Shown here one piece after another: positions 61,979-64,000 of a stretch of DNA of 64,000 nucleotides. The position numbers were made by a program, and so were the translations under genes. Source of the stretch: Clostridiales bacterium (GTDB lineage: Bacteria > Bacillota > Clostridia > Christensenellales > Borkfalkiaceae); the NCBI GenBank assembly GCA_022508285.1, contig JAFLVN010000003.1:107023-171022 (forward strand). Reading direction: 5' to 3'. The notes below the pieces were generated by a model. The model was not told where the DNA came from, searched no databases, and worked only from the letters and a program-made list of their open reading frames with translations. Position 1 is the first letter of the stretch; the number at the start of each line of letters is the position of its first letter.

Positions 61979-63328
61979 ATGAAAAAATCAAAAATATTTG
62001 CGGCGCTCGCATTAAGCGCATGTATGGCGCTCGGCTCAACAGGTTTAATAGCCTGTGCGCCCGATAACGGCAACAACGGCGGTACGGGCGATACCGAAAA
62101 CAAAAGTATTATGCGCGTCTACGAGGCTTATGCCCAAGCCGCCGCAGCAAACGGAGAAGACGTTTTAGACTACGACGAGTGGTATGCAGACCTGCTTGTA
62201 AACGCCAAAGGCGAAAAGGGCGAAAAAGGCGATAAAGGCGATAAGGGCGATAAGGGTGACAAAGGCGATAAGGGCGACACCGGCGTTGGCATTAAAACAG
62301 TCGAAATAAAAGACGGCAAATATGTGATTACTTTTACCGACGGCGAAACAATCGAACTTGATATCCCTTTGGAAAATCATACTCATAATTGGGAACAGAC
62401 AAAAGAGGTGCAGGCAACTTGTACGTCTTTGGGCTATATTCTGTACACGTGCGACGTTGACGGTTGCAACGAGAAAAAGTATGAGTTTTCCGACGCACTC
62501 GGACACAGCTACAGTCAGTCTCCTGTTTTAAGTATTCCCGCTACGTGCACACAGGATGGAATTGAAATTCGTGCTTGCGATAATTGCGGTGATAATAAGG
62601 TAATTGTAAACGAAAAACTCCCGCACGTCTTTGAAGGGGAAATTTGTAAGAACTGCGGTTATGAAAAAGGTGTAATTAAAAATTTCGGAACGTTCGAGCT
62701 TACGGCAGGAGCCACGCAGGAACTTTCCTTTGAAGGTATCGAAGACGGTACGTACTGGCTTTATGCCGAGCTTGAAAGCGGCGAGGCTGTTTTAGGAGGA
62801 TTATCCACGTCAACTCAACAGTATACTGCAACAGGAAGTACTTCAGGAAATCCGTATGCTTATGATATGTTCAACCATGTTCAGAAAATTTATAAGAGCA
62901 TACAGATTATCGACAGTGTAAAATTCCCTGCAACGGTACTTACAAACAATACCGAATCAACAATGAAAATAAAGGTTACTCTCCGTGAGCTCGAAGTGCC
63001 TGAAATAAAGAACGGCGAAGAGATAGACGTGCCTGCAATCAATACTAATATGGGATATGTACCCATTCCCATTGATTCCTCATTGGTTGGCATAAACGTG
63101 AAAATTACAATTTCAAATTGGTCGGAATCATCTCCTCCATCGATTTTGAATAGTGAAGATCATAAAACTGTATATGTATTTAAATCAGCGGATAAGGTGG
63201 CAGATCAAACAGGAGTATACTCTGTTACAATGACTATTCCCGAAGGAGTAACTCCGATTTGTTTTAAGAATCCCACAGCTAGAAAAAATAGTAATATTAC
63301 TGTAAAAATCGAGCTTGTAACTGAATAA
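61979..63328 (+). CDS. Lipoprotein with collagen-like stretch and Cys modules
   Basis: 449 residues. Signal peptide with lipobox LIAC, an acidic/Gly linker, a helix with RVYEAYAQAAAANGEDVLDYD, then a collagen-like run of GEKGEKGDKGDKG type (about 75-105), and modules HNWEQ...ATCTSLGY...C and GHSYSQ...PATCTQDG...CDNCG ending near 225, followed by beta-rich domains. AAGGAG precedes the ATG, 24 bp after the previous lipoprotein, so probably cotranscribed. The Cys modules match the ATCTxxG repeats of gut Firmicutes surface proteins. Confidence 0.83.
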   Translation: MKKSKIFAALALSACMALGSTGLIACAPDNGNNGGTGDTENKSIMRVYEAYAQAAAANGEDVLDYDEWYADLLVNAKGEKGEKGDKGDKGDKGDKGDKGDTGVGIKTVEIKDGKYVITFTDGETIELDIPLENHTHNWEQTKEVQATCTSLGYILYTCDVDGCNEKKYEFSDALGHSYSQSPVLSIPATCTQDGIEIRACDNCGDNKVIVNEKLPHVFEGEICKNCGYEKGVIKNFGTFELTAGATQELSFEGIEDGTYWLYAELESGEAVLGGLSTSTQQYTATGSTSGNPYAYDMFNHVQKIYKSIQIIDSVKFPATVLTNNTESTMKIKVTLRELEVPEIKNGEEIDVPAINTNMGYVPIPIDSSLVGINVKITISNWSESSPPSILNSEDHKTVYVFKSADKVADQTGVYSVTMTIPEGVTPICFKNPTARKNSNITVKIELVTE

Positions 63329-63363
63329 CGCATTTGTTCATTTTTTTCCTCAATCTTTTTAAA

Positions 63364-63392
63364 ATACCCGATGCACTTTTGTGCATCGGGTA
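63364..63392. terminator. Hairpin between the last two lipoprotein genes
   Basis: ATACCCGATGCAC, TTTT, GTGCATCGGGTAT. The T-run is on the minus-strand side (TTTTAAAAAG), so its use as a rightward terminator is uncertain. Confidence 0.6.
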
Positions 63393-63410
63393 TAAAAAGG
63401 ACTTTTATCT

Positions 63411-64000
63411 ATGAAATTTAAAAAAATATTGATATTTTTAATCAGTGCTATTTTGTCGCTGTGTATGCTGTTCAGCCTTGCCGCTTGCAAGGACGACGGC
63501 TCGTCAAATAACAACCCCGACAGCGGCACAACCAATCCCGGCGACGGCGACGTGGGCGGCGGCGAAACGCCGTCCGACCCCGTACAGCTCGTTGCCCCCG
63601 TAATATCCCTTAACCAAAGCACGGGCGTAATCTCATGGGCTGCCGTAAAACACGCCAACTATTACGAGGTGTACGAGGGCGAAACGGTTGTCGCTAAACA
63701 GACTGCAACTTCCTACACAATAAAAAAGACGGCAGTCGGCAGCTACACCTACGCCGTCAAAGCGTTCTCCGTACTTTCGTCCTACACCGCAAGCGAACTT
63801 TCCAACACCGTAACCTACATAGTTGAGCCCGAAGTCGAGCCTGCCGAACCGCTCGCAACGCCCGTAATCGCTTTAAACGATAACGATAACAAAATTACTT
63901 GGACGGCTATCGCTCACGCAACGGCATACGAAATCTACGAAAACGGCAAAAAACTTACGCAAGTGACAGCCTCGCCGTACACGATTACAAACACCGTTGC
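63411..64000 (+). CDS. Lipoprotein with fibronectin-III-like repeats, partial
   Basis: The frame runs from ATG 63411 to the window end (about 196 codons), so it is partial. Signal peptide with lipobox SLAAC, a Gly/Asn/Pro linker, then tandem FN3-like repeats: LVAPVISLNQSTGVISWAAV and LATPVIALNDNDNKITWTAI, each with a W followed by ANYYEVYE or ATAYEIYE. AAAAGG precedes the ATG. Surface binding protein by architecture. Confidence 0.83.
   Translation, partial: MKFKKILIFLISAILSLCMLFSLAACKDDGSSNNNPDSGTTNPGDGDVGGGETPSDPVQLVAPVISLNQSTGVISWAAVKHANYYEVYEGETVVAKQTATSYTIKKTAVGSYTYAVKAFSVLSSYTASELSNTVTYIVEPEVEPAEPLATPVIALNDNDNKITWTAIAHATAYEIYENGKKLTQVTASPYTITNTV

Overview
The window looks like chromosome of an anaerobic, low-to-mid GC Bacillota of the Clostridia type, probably an uncultivated gut lineage. 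Reasons: pyruvate:ferredoxin oxidoreductase, the Firmicutes gene orders secG-rnr-smpB, yhbY-nadD-yqeK-rsfS and ecfA-ecfA-ecfT-truA, the c-di-AMP cyclase cdaA, many lipoproteins with Gram-positive signal peptides, AGGAG-type ribosome binding sites and near-consensus TTGACA-N17-TATAAT promoters. The exact taxon cannot be read from the sequence. I saw no tRNA, rRNA, tmRNA, CRISPR array or transposase.

Layout. 1-9 kb: a leftward nudix-lemA-DUF2207 group, a rightward UDP-sugar pyrophosphorylase plus HtrA-like lipoprotein protease, then leftward secG, rnr, smpB and an EamA transporter. 9-15 kb: a divergent Xre regulator/cysteine-rich pair with two operator-like palindromes, then a leftward glycolytic set (gpmI, tpiA, pgk) interrupted by two short rightward genes, one of them frameshifted. 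15-26 kb: DUF1934-like protein, a Rho paralog that has lost its catalytic residues, obg, yhbY, a nadD-yqeK fusion, rsfS, a divergent DeoC, glnA, a RecD2/Dda-like helicase and pgi. 27-34 kb: a polyamine operon covering arginine to agmatine to N-carbamoylputrescine to putrescine (speA, aguA, aguB) and on to spermidine (carboxyspermidine dehydrogenase and decarboxylase, plus an SpeE homolog). 35-50 kb: nifJ, a fused EcfA1-EcfA2 with EcfT, truA, mnmE, a LysR regulator, holA, cdaA with a 34-residue CdaR remnant, DUF1015 and aspartate kinase.

50-64 kb is the accessory part: an SDR, a glycosyltransferase coupled to a collagen-like surface protein, a two-gene module (zinc ribbon-HEPN-STAND ATPase-TPR protein plus a protein with two C-terminal membrane helices) that looks like an undescribed defence or stress-signalling system, and an ECF sigma factor/anti-sigma pair followed by three large lipoproteins. 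The sigma gene and the first lipoprotein gene share the identical promoter-like block GGTTAACA-N16-GGTAGGAATA, which probably defines this sigma factor's regulon.

A dispersed intergenic repeat of about 121-125 bp occurs four times, with a possible relic. It is always in the same orientation, four of the five just after a stop codon, and its terminal arms differ between copies yet remain complementary within each copy.
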